From positions 30,727 to 94,726 of the forward strand of contig CAJIZI010000002.1 in NCBI GenBank assembly GCA_905181885.1: a stretch of 64,000 bases of DNA, read 5' to 3'. The DNA is from an uncultured Gammaproteobacteria bacterium. GTDB lineage: Bacteria > Pseudomonadota > Gammaproteobacteria > Nitrosococcales > Methylophagaceae. The translations under genes were made by a program, and so were the position numbers. The first letter of the stretch is position 1, and every line of letters starts with the position of its first letter. The notes under the pieces were generated by a model, which ran no database searches, was not told the origin of the DNA, and saw only the letters and a program-made list of their open reading frames with translations. This document shows, in pieces, positions 44,512-55,175 of this stretch.

Positions 44512-45564
44512 TCAGGCAGAAACTGCTAGTAATTCCTTAAGTTGACCGTCAATATAACCAAAGTCTTGAGGGAAGACACCAAACATAGCAAAATGGCCCC
44601 ACGTAGAAGGAATTGGCTTATGCTCACAATTTGGAATCATGGCTGAATCCTCACGACACTCTAGATCTGTGAACATCATGTCTTGCTCAAATGGCATATT
44701 ATGAACTACTGCTTTAATACTGCCTAAAGCTGCAGCTATATCTCCACCAGTATGTTTTGACACATCTGCATGCTGCCATTTATCTAGCATCGTCACTAGC
44801 GCGTTAGGGTCCATCGGCCTAAACCATGCTTTCCAAAAACCAACCAAAAACTGTTCAACTGATTCAAAGCCTGCATCACGCCAATGTTCTTTGGCATAAA
44901 ATTCGTTGCTGACACCAATTGCAGAAAATAGTACAGCTAAATGACAGAGACCTTTATCGAGCTCTTCACAGCTCGTGTAATTACCATCATTAAAGTTAAT
45001 AGCCGTTCGCAAAGCGCCGATAAAACCTTCCACCATGACAGTATTATGATCTGATGTTTTAGCAGTACCACCAATGGGTGCTGCCCGCTTGATCATATCT
45101 GGGTATCGAACGGCCCATTCATACGTCTGTTGCGCTCCCATAGACCAGCCCAGCACTAGAGCCACCTCCGTAATACCAAACTGCTGTGATAGTAATGCAT
45201 GTTGTGCCCTTACATCATCACCAATCGAAATTTGTGGAAAGTCACACATCGAAATAGACGCATCATCAGTATTATGAGGTGAAGTTGAAACACCGTTACC
45301 AATTTGATTAGGAAATATAATGAAATATTTTGATGGGTCGAGCGCTTTACCCTCACCCACATATGCTTCAAGGCTTTTACTTGTTCCAGAAAACATATGA
45401 GGAAAAAGAATCACATTATCTTTTGCTTCGTTCAATGTACCGTGAGTTGAATAAGCAATCCGACAGTTAGCAATCTTTCCTCCATACTCGAGCTCAAAGT
45501 TTTTGATGTCAAAAAACTCGTAAGGCCCTTGATTTTCTTGTGAATAATGTTCGTTGTTAATCAT
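44512..45564 (-). CDS. MetX-like alpha/beta hydrolase
   Basis: 350 residues related to homoserine O-acyltransferases. Nucleophile elbow LVLGWSMGAQQTYEWAVRYP (about 135-154), probable acid in MPFEQDMMF (about 292) and histidine in STWGHFAMFG (about 325). However, it lacks the full set of substrate residues I would expect of MetX, and no methionine genes are nearby. An acyltransferase or hydrolase on an unknown substrate is more cautious. The same fold is common among uncharacterised proteobacterial proteins annotated only as alpha/beta hydrolase. Confidence 0.85.
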   Translation of the reverse strand: MINNEHYSQENQGPYEFFDIKNFELEYGGKIANCRIAYSTHGTLNEAKDNVILFPHMFSGTSKSLEAYVGEGKALDPSKYFIIFPNQIGNGVSTSPHNTDDASISMCDFPQISIGDDVRAQHALLSQQFGITEVALVLGWSMGAQQTYEWAVRYPDMIKRAAPIGGTAKTSDHNTVMVEGFIGALRTAINFNDGNYTSCEELDKGLCHLAVLFSAIGVSNEFYAKEHWRDAGFESVEQFLVGFWKAWFRPMDPNALVTMLDKWQHADVSKHTGGDIAAALGSIKAVVHNMPFEQDMMFTDLECREDSAMIPNCEHKPIPSTWGHFAMFGVFPQDFGYIDGQLKELLAVSA

Positions 45565-45839
45565 TTATGCCATCCGTATAAAGAAAACTAAAAATTAAGT
45601 ATTAATCTGAAGGTGTGAATCATAAGGCATTATTTTAAGCCTAGGTATCCAGCCAAGATATACTCTCTTCTACCCTCAGCAATGGTAGCCAACTCAATGT
45701 TAGACTGAAGTAGGATTTTCTGTCAATGCCAATATAGCCTAATGAACTGTAATAGCCTGCAAGTTATCGTGACTCTCCGGCTCGCCAACTAGCTATTATA
45801 TAACCATAAAATAGTATTAATAGTATGTTTAGGACGAAG

Positions 45840-47132
45840 TTAACTGTCTTCATCTGTATAGTCCAGACCTGCAATATTATCCAACATTGGCATTGAGTAA
45901 GATGAAACACCCTGCAGTTCACCACAAACCGACAACATTTGATCTGATATACGACCTATCTGCATTTCTCTTTTTTTCCATATCCGCTGCATAGCGGCCT
46001 TTTCTTTTTCTAAATCTATCCGCATTAATTCATAGTTTTCTACAACTGCACGGATCCGTTGAGCAAACTGATTACTCGTCACATAATCAAACAAGGCTTC
46101 CATCTGCTCATTTTTACCGACACTAACAGACTTTTGACGTTGTGATTCAATTAACACAGTACGTAACGCAGCTGATATGCCCGATACAACATCAGGACGG
46201 ACCAACCACACTCCTTCATATTGAATGATCACTTCATCAACATTGGCTGGAAATACAGTACTGACAAGTACAGATATATCCCCCGACTCACGCTGCATAT
46301 CCTCCTTCAACTTAGGGATCCAGTTATTCGACCAGTTTTCCGCTCGCTTTGTCTCCCAAACAATAGTTCCGCAAATTGCACCTGATCGAAGTTTCACGTG
46401 CTGTATAACATCTGCGCCACGAATTCCTTTTTTAACAGGTTCTATATCATCAAAGGGGTAGCTTTGACCCAATAACGACTCTAGTTCAAGCTCCAAAACT
46501 TCACCTTGTAACTGCTGAGAACCTTGTTCTAATTTACGCGTTAATTCTTCATTGGCTTTTTGGGCATCGCTGATCTTCTTTTTTAACTCAGCCTCTCTTA
46601 GTGAGAACTCTTCACTTGATTTTTTCTTCATCAGAGTTCGCTCAATATCTAATTTACGCTCCACATCCAAACTCAATTCAGCCTTTTGCTGTTCAACCAG
46701 TTTTTTCTCCTTACGCAAGAGCAGTTCTTCATTACGAAATTTTGTTAGACGTTTATCTTTGACTGTCATTTCATCTTGTAATAATTTTAATTCAAATGAT
46801 GCTTCTAGGCGTACTTGTTCAGCAGCCTTTTTACTGGCAACCTCAGACTGCTTTTTAAAAGTTTTTTCGGCTTGTTTAGTTTCTTCTAGTTCTGATTTTA
46901 AAGTAGCTAATTCAGATTCATGCACTTTAGCTATTTTCCGTTTCAGATCTTGACTAACACGTTCTTCGAGGGCAATTTTTTCTTTACTGAGCATCTCATC
47001 ATATTCTTGTTCATATTTGTCAATTAAATGATGTGAAAGTCCTTCATGCAAGGGGAACGCTTGTTCACAATGAGGACAGGAAATCCTATCTTCGCCATTA
47101 AGTATGATTTTTTGACTCACTTTCGGCTCCAT
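45840..47132 (-). CDS. DUF2130 domain protein with N-terminal zinc motif and coiled coil
   Basis: 430 residues. A CPHC near residue 19 and the histidines following (LHEGLSHH) suggest a small zinc ribbon. A long charged coiled coil (about 45-220, rich in K, E, Q and repeated ELxxK) leads to the DUF2130 region: GIRGADVIQHVKLRSGAICG, TIVWETKRAENWSNNWIPKL and DISVLVSTVFP. That last part looks like a nuclease-fold core (E-x-K: WETKRA). The function is unknown. It stands alone with no operon. Confidence 0.9.
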   Translation of the reverse strand: MEPKVSQKIILNGEDRISCPHCEQAFPLHEGLSHHLIDKYEQEYDEMLSKEKIALEERVSQDLKRKIAKVHESELATLKSELEETKQAEKTFKKQSEVASKKAAEQVRLEASFELKLLQDEMTVKDKRLTKFRNEELLLRKEKKLVEQQKAELSLDVERKLDIERTLMKKKSSEEFSLREAELKKKISDAQKANEELTRKLEQGSQQLQGEVLELELESLLGQSYPFDDIEPVKKGIRGADVIQHVKLRSGAICGTIVWETKRAENWSNNWIPKLKEDMQRESGDISVLVSTVFPANVDEVIIQYEGVWLVRPDVVSGISAALRTVLIESQRQKSVSVGKNEQMEALFDYVTSNQFAQRIRAVVENYELMRIDLEKEKAAMQRIWKKREMQIGRISDQMLSVCGELQGVSSYSMPMLDNIAGLDYTDEDS

Positions 47133-47447
47133 TTTTTTTCATTAAACAGACTAATCACTACCATCATAAAACAAACTTTATTTGTCAATCAAAAATATTG
47201 ATCTCACCATACGAAGCTAGCATGATTAGCAAAGGTAACAACCGTTTATTCCTTCTTACCAAATCATGTACGAAGTGTCGATTCAAGTATGAAGTGTTTT
47301 AAATATTCCGAGAGGTAGTGCTGGAAAAAATAGTACATTGATACTAACAGTAGAAGAAATGATTAAGCGAATAATTATCAAAAGACAAGAACAAGAAAAG
47401 TGAATTTCCCAAGAAGGTGTAAAAGTTGATGTCTCAATGAATATAAG
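47133..47447. other. Non-coding gap with a possible coding remnant
   Basis: 315 bases between the DUF2130 gene and tRNA-Pro. On the plus strand from about 47306 to 47402 one frame stays open and reads IPRGSAGKNSTLILTVEE, then MIKRIIIKRQEQEK before a TGA, with a protein-like composition but no start at its head and no family I recognise. It may be the end of a lost gene. Nothing else is visible. Confidence 0.35.
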
Positions 47448-47524
<77 letters not shown>

Positions 47525-47630
47525 ATTGTCATATATAGCTTCAAGCATCTGTTTTAAAGCCAAAATACTCTTATTGGGGGAATTATTTGGCTGAGCTAAT
47601 AGCTAAGTATTGTCTAATAAATATTAAAGC

Positions 47631-47993
47631 TTATGTAAGTAAGAGGCGAAGTTCTTCCAGCTCTTTCAGCATTTCCTGAATAATCTTTTTCCTATGAACT
47701 TCAGATGCTTCAGGTTTGGATACATTTTCTAACCGTTGACGAGCACCACCAATTGTAAACCCTTGTTCATATAACAGACCTCGAATTTCACGAATTAACA
47801 CAACATCATGTCGTTGGTAATATCGTCTGTTACCGCGGCGTTTAACTGGTTTAAGTTGAGCAAACTCTTGTTCCCAGTATCTTAGAACATGCGGTTTGAC
47901 TCCACATAACTCACTTACTTCACCAATTGTGAAGTACCGCTTAGCCGGAATAGACGGGAGCTCATTATTGTTACTCGCTTCCAGCATACCCAT
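47631..47993 (-). CDS. MerR-family transcriptional regulator
   Basis: 120 residues. A winged helix-turn-helix opens [20 protein letters not shown] (about 21-40) and holds [13 protein letters not shown], the MerR recognition pattern. The short C-terminus has helices and no cysteine effector site, so it is of the small MerR type found immediately after ihfA. Its start overlaps the ihfA end by 23 nt. Target and signal are unknown. Confidence 0.93.
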   Translation of the reverse strand: MGMLEASNNNELPSIPAKRYFTIGEVSELCGVKPHVLRYWEQEFAQLKPVKRRGNRRYYQRHDVVLIREIRGLLYEQGFTIGGARQRLENVSKPEASEVHRKKIIQEMLKELEELRLLLT

Positions 47994-48267
47994 CGACTCT
48001 GGCTTTGAGTTTTTGACCAGGTCTAAAGGTCACAACACGTCGAGCCGTTATTGGGATCTCTTCACCTGTTTTTGGATTTCTACCAGGTCGCTCACTTTTA
48101 TCACGTAACTCAAAGTTACCAAAACCAGACAGCTTGACATTTTTACCAGCTTCTAATGCAGCACGTACTTCTTCGAAAAACATTTCGACTAGCTCTTTCG
48201 CTTCGCGCTTGTTAAAGCCCAGTTCATCATAAAGTTGCTCTGTCATATCTGCTTTAGTTAATGCCAT
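47971..48267 (-). CDS. ihfA: Integration host factor subunit alpha
   Basis: 98 residues, DNA-bending subunit that pairs with IHF beta (not in this window). It begins [20 protein letters not shown] and has the diagnostic [20 protein letters not shown] (about 61-80) and KLKARVDGY end. It lies 33 nt after pheT, as in E. coli (pheST-ihfA). Confidence 0.97.
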   Translation of the reverse strand: MALTKADMTEQLYDELGFNKREAKELVEMFFEEVRAALEAGKNVKLSGFGNFELRDKSERPGRNPKTGEEIPITARRVVTFRPGQKLKARVDGYAGSE

Positions 48268-48300
48268 GTATAGCCCCTAGATCTTTTTATTTCTAATTAT

Positions 48301-50679
48301 TTATCCGCGTATTACCGCACCAGCTTGTTTTTTTAACTGCTTCGTTATTATTGAAATAAGTGTATTCACTTCATCATCTGTTAACGTACGTTCCTTGTGT
48401 TGCATATAGAGAGCTACTGCAATACTTTTTTCTCCTTGCTCGATACCTTCTCCACTATATACGTCAAACACTTGAATTTCTTTAAGAATATCAGATTTTA
48501 TATCATTCAGGCAACGCTTTATTACACCAGCAGTTATAGAGTCAGAGACCGATAACGCAAGATCGCGGCGAATAATAGGGAATTTTGATAAAGGTACAAA
48601 CGAAGGAACCACAGCCAACGTTACAGCAGACAATGCTAATTCGAAGACGTATACACGTACATTCAGATCTAAGGCTTTATATAATTTAGGATGTATCGCA
48701 CCGATCCAACCAATAGCTTTATCGCCAGCGTAAATTCGTGCCGATTGCCCTATATGCAGGGCCGGATGTGGCTCTGCAATAAATTGAATATTGGTATGGT
48801 TACCTAAAGAAAGTAGAGCTTCTACATCCGCTTTTACATCAAAAAAATCGACTGGTTTTTCTTTCTCAGACCATTGCTCAGCGTAACGCGAGCCACAAAC
48901 AGCACCACCAATATGGCGATGCTGTTCTACATCATCATTGGTACCGCTAAATATTCGGCCAACTTCGAACAAGCGAACACGGTCGTGTTGACGATTTAAA
49001 TTATAGGTCAAGGCTTGAACTAAGCCTGGCCATAATGAAGTCCTCATCACTGATAAATCAGCAGAAATAGGATTCGCCAAAACAATAGCTTCTTCACCTT
49101 CAACAGCCATGTACTTTTGAAATTCTGGGTCAACAAAGCTATATGTAATGGCTTCCTGATAACCGCGATCAACAAGTAATGACTGTAAACGACTCGTTGC
49201 TATGTTGCGTTCTGAAATATCTGCTGTTAAGACTGTCCCCTGCGGTCGGGTTTCTGGTAATTTGTCATATCCATATAAACGCCCAAGCTCTTCGATCAGA
49301 TCGACTTCAATTGCTAAATCAAAACGGAAACTTGGTACTACCACTATCCAGCCATCATCCTGCTTTTTAACTGATAAACCTAAGCGAGTTAACTGATCCT
49401 CAACTTGCACTTCATCAATTGAAATTCCAAGGACACGCTTAATCCTTGCTTCTCGTAAATGAATAGTAACTTGATCAGGTAAATGTTCCTCAGAAACAAT
49501 TTCTGTCACTGGTCCCGCATTTCCTCCTACTATCGATAATAACAATGAAGTTGCTCTCTCCATTGCTTGACTTGCTAATTTAGGATCGACACCACGTTCA
49601 AAGCGATGAGATGAATCCGTATGTAAACCATGCTTACGTGCTCGGCCTGCTATTGCGGTTGGTGTGAAGAATGCTGACTCTAAAAATAAATGTTGCGTTT
49701 CATCAGTAACACTAGATGCCTGCCCACCCATAATTCCTGCTAATGCCAATATTGAAGAAGCATCTGCGATAGCTAAAGTTTCACCTTTAATAGGGATCTG
49801 CTGTCCATCTAACAAGGCAATCTCTTCACCTTGAGATGCCATTTTAACATTAATACCACCATCTATTTTCCCTAGATCAAAAGCATGCATCGGCTGGCCT
49901 AATTCCAACATCACATAATTCGTCACATCTACGACAGCGTTAATATTACGTAAACCACTACGACGTAACTTCTCCTGCATCCATACTGGCGTATGAGCTC
50001 TGATATTGATATTTTCAATCACACGACCAAGATAACGAGGGCAGGCAGCTGCGCTGCTAACAATTATGGGTAATTGTTTCTGACTAGTAACTTCTATCGC
50101 ATCTTCTGGCCACTCAGTTAAATCACAACCTGTTAATACACCAACCTCTCGTGCGATGCCAGCAATACCGAGACAGTCACTGCGGTTTGGGGTTAGGTCG
50201 ACATCAATCGAAAGGTCATCTAACTCTAGGTAGTCTTTAATATCTCTGCCAACGGGGGCATCAATGGCTAATTCCATAAGACCATCTATATTATCAACCA
50301 TGCCAAGCTCTTTTGCTGAACACAACATACCAAAGGAAGGTTCGCCTCTAAGCTTCGCTTTTTTTATTTTAAAGTTTCCTGGTAACACTGCCCCTACAAC
50401 AGCAACAGGAATTTTTAAATGTTGTCTTACATTTGAGGCTCCACAGACAATGGATAATAACTCATCGCTACCGACATTAACTAGGCATATACGCAGTTTA
50501 TCAGCATCTGGATGTGACTCAACAGAGATTACCTGGCCAACAACTACGCCACTAAATTCACCAGCAACAGGTTCTCTACTATCAACTTCCAAACCAGCTA
50601 AAGTTAGTTTTGCTATTAGCTCTTCACTTGCTAACGGAGGATTAACCCACTCACGTAGCCATTTTTCACTAAATTTCAT
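48301..50679 (-). CDS. pheT: Phenylalanine-tRNA ligase beta subunit
   Basis: Beta chain of the (alpha-beta)2 synthetase; edits mischarged Tyr-tRNA. 792 residues, family 795. N-terminal EMAP-like OB fold (about 40-150, SHPDADKLRICLVNVG), B5 domain (about 400-480), and C-terminal anticodon-binding domain closing with SVSDSITAGVIKRCLNDIKS. It starts 15 nt after pheS. Confidence 0.97.
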   Translation of the reverse strand: MKFSEKWLREWVNPPLASEELIAKLTLAGLEVDSREPVAGEFSGVVVGQVISVESHPDADKLRICLVNVGSDELLSIVCGASNVRQHLKIPVAVVGAVLPGNFKIKKAKLRGEPSFGMLCSAKELGMVDNIDGLMELAIDAPVGRDIKDYLELDDLSIDVDLTPNRSDCLGIAGIAREVGVLTGCDLTEWPEDAIEVTSQKQLPIIVSSAAACPRYLGRVIENINIRAHTPVWMQEKLRRSGLRNINAVVDVTNYVMLELGQPMHAFDLGKIDGGINVKMASQGEEIALLDGQQIPIKGETLAIADASSILALAGIMGGQASSVTDETQHLFLESAFFTPTAIAGRARKHGLHTDSSHRFERGVDPKLASQAMERATSLLLSIVGGNAGPVTEIVSEEHLPDQVTIHLREARIKRVLGISIDEVQVEDQLTRLGLSVKKQDDGWIVVVPSFRFDLAIEVDLIEELGRLYGYDKLPETRPQGTVLTADISERNIATSRLQSLLVDRGYQEAITYSFVDPEFQKYMAVEGEEAIVLANPISADLSVMRTSLWPGLVQALTYNLNRQHDRVRLFEVGRIFSGTNDDVEQHRHIGGAVCGSRYAEQWSEKEKPVDFFDVKADVEALLSLGNHTNIQFIAEPHPALHIGQSARIYAGDKAIGWIGAIHPKLYKALDLNVRVYVFELALSAVTLAVVPSFVPLSKFPIIRRDLALSVSDSITAGVIKRCLNDIKSDILKEIQVFDVYSGEGIEQGEKSIAVALYMQHKERTLTDDEVNTLISIITKQLKKQAGAVIRG

Positions 50680-50694
50680 TATGTAGCCCCAAAC

Positions 50695-51799
<1,105 letters not shown>

Positions 51800-51839
51800 G
51801 CAAAACTTATCTATTACTCTTTACACAAGTAATAATGTT

Positions 51840-52199
51840 TTAGTCCGCTAATGCAGCCTTTGCTTTTTCAGCAACAGCCGTGAAAGCTGCAATATCGTTC
51901 ATAGCTAGATCAGCTAATACTTTACGATCTATTTCAATGGCAGCTTTTTTCAAGCCGTCAATTAAACGGCTATAAGATAAGCCACATTCACGTGCACCAG
52001 CATTAATTCGGGCAATCCATAATGAACGGAATACACGTTTTTTCTGACGACGATCACGGTAAGCATATTGACCTGCTTTTGTGACTGCTTGAACCGCTAC
52101 GCGATAGACGTTTTTACGACGACCACTATAACCTTTGGCTTGTTTAATAACTTTTTTATGGCGCGCATGTGCTGTGACGCCGCGTTTTACTCTAGGCAT
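51840..52199 (-). CDS. rplT: 50S ribosomal protein L20
   Basis: 119 residues, first-assembled 23S rRNA binder and, in relatives, repressor of its own operon. Opens [20 protein letters not shown], with [19 protein letters not shown] following. The length is normal (118). It follows rpmI by 15 nt in the infC-rpmI-rplT order. Confidence 0.98.
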   Translation of the reverse strand: MPRVKRGVTAHARHKKVIKQAKGYSGRRKNVYRVAVQAVTKAGQYAYRDRRQKKRVFRSLWIARINAGARECGLSYSRLIDGLKKAAIEIDRKVLADLAMNDIAAFTAVAEKAKAALAD

Positions 52200-52214
52200 G
52201 TGATAACTCCTTAA

Positions 52215-52412
52215 TTAAAGATTAGGCAACATTTTACGGACAGACATATGATCAGCTTTACAAACCATCAATGTTGAACGTAATTGGCGTTTCCGCTTAG
52301 TGCTTTTTTTAGTAAGGATATGACTAGTAAACGCTTGTGAGCGCTTAAATTTACCACTACCGGTTAATTTGAAGCGCTTTGCAGCACCTCTGTGTGTTTT
52401 TAGCTTTGACAT
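52215..52412 (-). CDS. rpmI: 50S ribosomal protein L35
   Basis: 65 residues beginning [20 protein letters not shown], exactly the family size. The nearest GGAG lies 6 nt before this ATG; an upstream in-frame ATG is ignored. It sits between infC and rplT. Confidence 0.97.
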   Translation of the reverse strand: MSKLKTHRGAAKRFKLTGSGKFKRSQAFTSHILTKKSTKRKRQLRSTLMVCKADHMSVRKMLPNL

Positions 52413-52445
52413 TTCGAACTCCGCATTCGTTGTTTTCAATTAAAT

Positions 52446-52961
52446 TTACTTTCTAGTCGGTCCTAAAACCATAATCATTTGACGTCCTTCTTTCTTAGGA
52501 TGTTGCTCAATAACAGACAATTCCTTTAGATCTTCTGCTACTCGTACAAGTAACTTTAATCCTAGGTCTTGATGTGCCATTTCACGCCCACGAAAACGAA
52601 GACTGACTTTAGTTTTATTACCCTCTTCAAGGAAACGTGTCAGGTTGCGTAGTTTTACCCGATAATCCCCTTCTTCTGTACCTGGTCTAAATTTTACTTC
52701 TTTAACTTGTATCTGTTTCTGCTTTTTCTTAGCAATTTGCTTTTGCTTGTTAGCTTCAAACACATACTTGCCGTAATCCATAATACGGCAAACCGGTGGG
52801 GATGCCTGTGCAGATATCTCCACCAAATCTAAATCCGCTGCTTCTGCAAGCTCCATTGCCTTATCTAACGCAACAATACCTAATTGTTCACCATCAGCGC
52901 CGGTTAAACGTAATTCTTTGGCTGAAATTTCACCATTTAGCCTTTTTTCATCAGTAGCGAT
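52446..52961 (-). CDS. infC: Translation initiation factor IF-3, rare ATC start
   Basis: Prevents premature subunit joining and checks start codons. No ATG, GTG or TTG lies at the right place; the first in-frame ATG would remove 35 residues of the conserved N-terminal domain. An ATC at 52961 gives [20 protein letters not shown], in register with the family, and AGAGG lies nine bases ahead. IF-3 genes in relatives also use rare starts (ATT in E. coli), which IF-3 itself discriminates against, so autoregulation is expected. 171 residues; contains GRPxxR-like text [13 protein letters not shown] and the C-terminal [20 protein letters not shown]. Confidence 0.93.
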   Translation of the reverse strand: MATDEKRLNGEISAKELRLTGADGEQLGIVALDKAMELAEAADLDLVEISAQASPPVCRIMDYGKYVFEANKQKQIAKKKQKQIQVKEVKFRPGTEEGDYRVKLRNLTRFLEEGNKTKVSLRFRGREMAHQDLGLKLLVRVAEDLKELSVIEQHPKKEGRQMIMVLGPTRK

Positions 52962-52965
52962 CTTT

Positions 52966-54891
52966 TTATTCCTCTATATTAATTCGACCGCGACGAGCAA
53001 CGTCTTCATGTAGGGTTTGCGTGAATTCATCAAGTGTCATTACACCTAAATCTTCACCCTTTCGAGTACGTACTGCCACGGCGTTATTCTGCGCTTCACG
53101 ATCCCCAACAACTATGAGGTAAGGAACCCGGCGCAATGTGTGCTCGCGTATTTTATAGCCTATCTTCTCATTTCTCAAGTCTATATCGACTCTAAAGCCT
53201 TTATTTTTCAATTCTTTTGTTATTTTCTTGGCATATTCTGCTTGATGTTCACTGATCCCCATCACTACCACTTGGCATGGAGAGAGCCAAGTTGGGAAGG
53301 AGCCGGCGTATTCTTCAATCAAAATACCAATGAAACGTTCAAGCGATCCAAGTATTGCTCGATGCAACATCACAGGGACTTGCTTAGTGCCGTCATCTGC
53401 AATATATTTCGCATCTAAACGTTCTGGCATGGAAAAATCTACCTGAATCGTACCACACTGCCAAACACGTCCTAGACAATCTTTTAAGGAAAACTCGATC
53501 TTAGGCCCATAAAAAGCGCCCTCTCCGAGCTGCAGATCCCAGTTTAAACCTTTATTATTTAATGCTTTTTCAAGTGACTCTTCGGCTTTATCCCATACTG
53601 CATCACTTCCTACACGATTTTCAGGACGCGTTGAGAGTTTTACTATAATGTCATTAAAGCCAAAGTCAGCATAAACTTCTTGTAGTATGTCCATAAAAGT
53701 TGAGACTTCATCTTGGATTTGCTCTTCAGTACAAAAAATATGGGCATCATCTTGTGTAAAGCTACGTAAGCGCATTAAACCGTGTAATGTCCCAGATGGC
53801 TCATTACGATGACACGAGCCAAACTCTGCCATCCGTAAAGGTAAATCCCGATAGCTTTTTAAACCTTGATTAAAAATTTGTACATGACATGGGCAATTCA
53901 TCGGTTTCACTGCATAATCGCGATTTTCCGAATGGGTGCTAAAAATCATGTCACCAAACTTATCCCAATGACCTGACTTTTCCCACAAAGACCGATCAAC
54001 TACTTGAGGTGTGCGGACTTCTTCATAATCATTATTCTGCAAAACATCACGTATATAACTCTCAACTTCTCGGAAAATTCGCCAGCCATTATCATGCCAA
54101 AAAACCATACCAGCGGCTTCTTCTTGATGATGAAACAAATCTAATGCTTTACCAATCTTCCGATGATCTCGTTTTTCTGCTTCTTCTAAACGGTGTAAGT
54201 ATTGCTTTAAAGCTTTCTTATCCGCCCAGGCTGTACCGTAGATACGTTGTAACATTTCATTATCAGAATTACCTCGCCAATACGCACCTGCTAGCTTCAT
54301 CAACTTAAATGCTTTTAACTTACCAGTGCTGGGTACATGAGGACCACGACATAAATCAGTAAAATCACCTTGGCCATACAAAGATAGTATTTCACCTTTC
54401 GGTATATCTTCTAAAATCTCAGCTTTATAGTTTTCGCCCATCGCACGGAATTTTTCAATCCCAGCTTCACGAGACACTTCTTCACGAACAACCGGTAGAT
54501 CCTGCTTAATTAAATCAGCCATCCGTTTTTCTATTTTTATTAGATCTTCAGACGTAAAACCCGGTTTATAAGAAAAATCATAGTAGAAACCATCGTCAAT
54601 CACTGGCCCAATTGTAACTTGTGCTTCAGGAAATATTTGCTTTACTGCCTGCGCCATCAAATGGGATGTGGAGTGCCTAATAATATCCAGGCCTTCTTCA
54701 TCACGCTCAGTAATAATCGCGATATCTGCATCTTGTTTAATCAAATAATGAGTATCAACCAATTCACCATTTACCTTACCCGCTAGAGCGGCACGTGCTA
54801 AGCCAGCCCCAATATCAAAGGCAACATCATAAATGGAAACGGGATGTTCGAATTGGCGTTGGCTGCCATCAGGAAGTGTTACAGAAATCAT
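52966..54891 (-). CDS. thrS: Threonine-tRNA ligase
   Basis: Class II synthetase. I place the start at the ATG giving [19 protein letters not shown], with GAGA just ahead; the longer open frame runs into the tRNA-Val gene and is rejected. 641 residues (E. coli 642). TGS domain (about 1-60), editing domain with [18 protein letters not shown] (about 70), aminoacylation core with [10 protein letters not shown] (about 332, metal-binding Cys), [15 protein letters not shown], and anticodon domain with [13 protein letters not shown]. infC starts 4 nt after the stop. Confidence 0.97.
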   Translation of the reverse strand: MISVTLPDGSQRQFEHPVSIYDVAFDIGAGLARAALAGKVNGELVDTHYLIKQDADIAIITERDEEGLDIIRHSTSHLMAQAVKQIFPEAQVTIGPVIDDGFYYDFSYKPGFTSEDLIKIEKRMADLIKQDLPVVREEVSREAGIEKFRAMGENYKAEILEDIPKGEILSLYGQGDFTDLCRGPHVPSTGKLKAFKLMKLAGAYWRGNSDNEMLQRIYGTAWADKKALKQYLHRLEEAEKRDHRKIGKALDLFHHQEEAAGMVFWHDNGWRIFREVESYIRDVLQNNDYEEVRTPQVVDRSLWEKSGHWDKFGDMIFSTHSENRDYAVKPMNCPCHVQIFNQGLKSYRDLPLRMAEFGSCHRNEPSGTLHGLMRLRSFTQDDAHIFCTEEQIQDEVSTFMDILQEVYADFGFNDIIVKLSTRPENRVGSDAVWDKAEESLEKALNNKGLNWDLQLGEGAFYGPKIEFSLKDCLGRVWQCGTIQVDFSMPERLDAKYIADDGTKQVPVMLHRAILGSLERFIGILIEEYAGSFPTWLSPCQVVVMGISEHQAEYAKKITKELKNKGFRVDIDLRNEKIGYKIREHTLRRVPYLIVVGDREAQNNAVAVRTRKGEDLGVMTLDEFTQTLHEDVARRGRINIEE

Positions 54892-54930
54892 ATGAAATTC
54901 TCTCTGGTTGTGACCCATACAAAGGGCCAT

Positions 54931-54971
54931 AAAAACCAAAAAAGCACCATTACTCGAATAATTGGTGCTTT
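54931..54971 (-). terminator. Terminator after tRNA-Val (GAC), ahead of thrS
   Basis: On the minus strand, AAAGCACCA and TGGTGCTTT form a 9-bp stem with a pairing continuation across an 13-nt middle, followed by TTTGGTTTTT. It lies 10 nt past tRNA-Val and about 40 nt before thrS. Either it ends the tRNA transcript, or it limits readthrough into thrS. Confidence 0.75.
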
Positions 54972-54980
54972 CAGTGTAAT

Positions 54981-55057
54981 TGGTAGGCACGGTTGGGTTC
55001 GAACCAACGACCCCTTGCATGTCATGCAAGTGCTCTAACCAACTGAGCTACGCGCCT
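54981..55057 (-). tRNA. tRNA-Val (GAC)
   Basis: A 77-nt cloverleaf, AGGCGCGTAGCTCAG to CCGTGCCTACCA. The anticodon stem CTTGC/GCAAG encloses ATGACAT, giving GAC; acceptor stem pairs with one G-U. CCA is encoded. It is in front of thrS, a common place for a tRNA in this class. Confidence 0.96.
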
Positions 55058-55175
55058 AGCATTAAGCGATGGAATTATACCGGTATCTATTAATAAGGCA
55101 AGCTGTAATCAGGCCAATTACTTTACTCTATCTTCTTATCTATACGAACACTTAATTTAATTGGTTTAGCAGATA

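Noticed and set aside
54892..55029. Longer thrS reading frame starting inside tRNA-Val
   Set aside because: The extension covers the tRNA and its terminator; ThrS in the family begins with the TGS domain, matched by the ATG at 54891.
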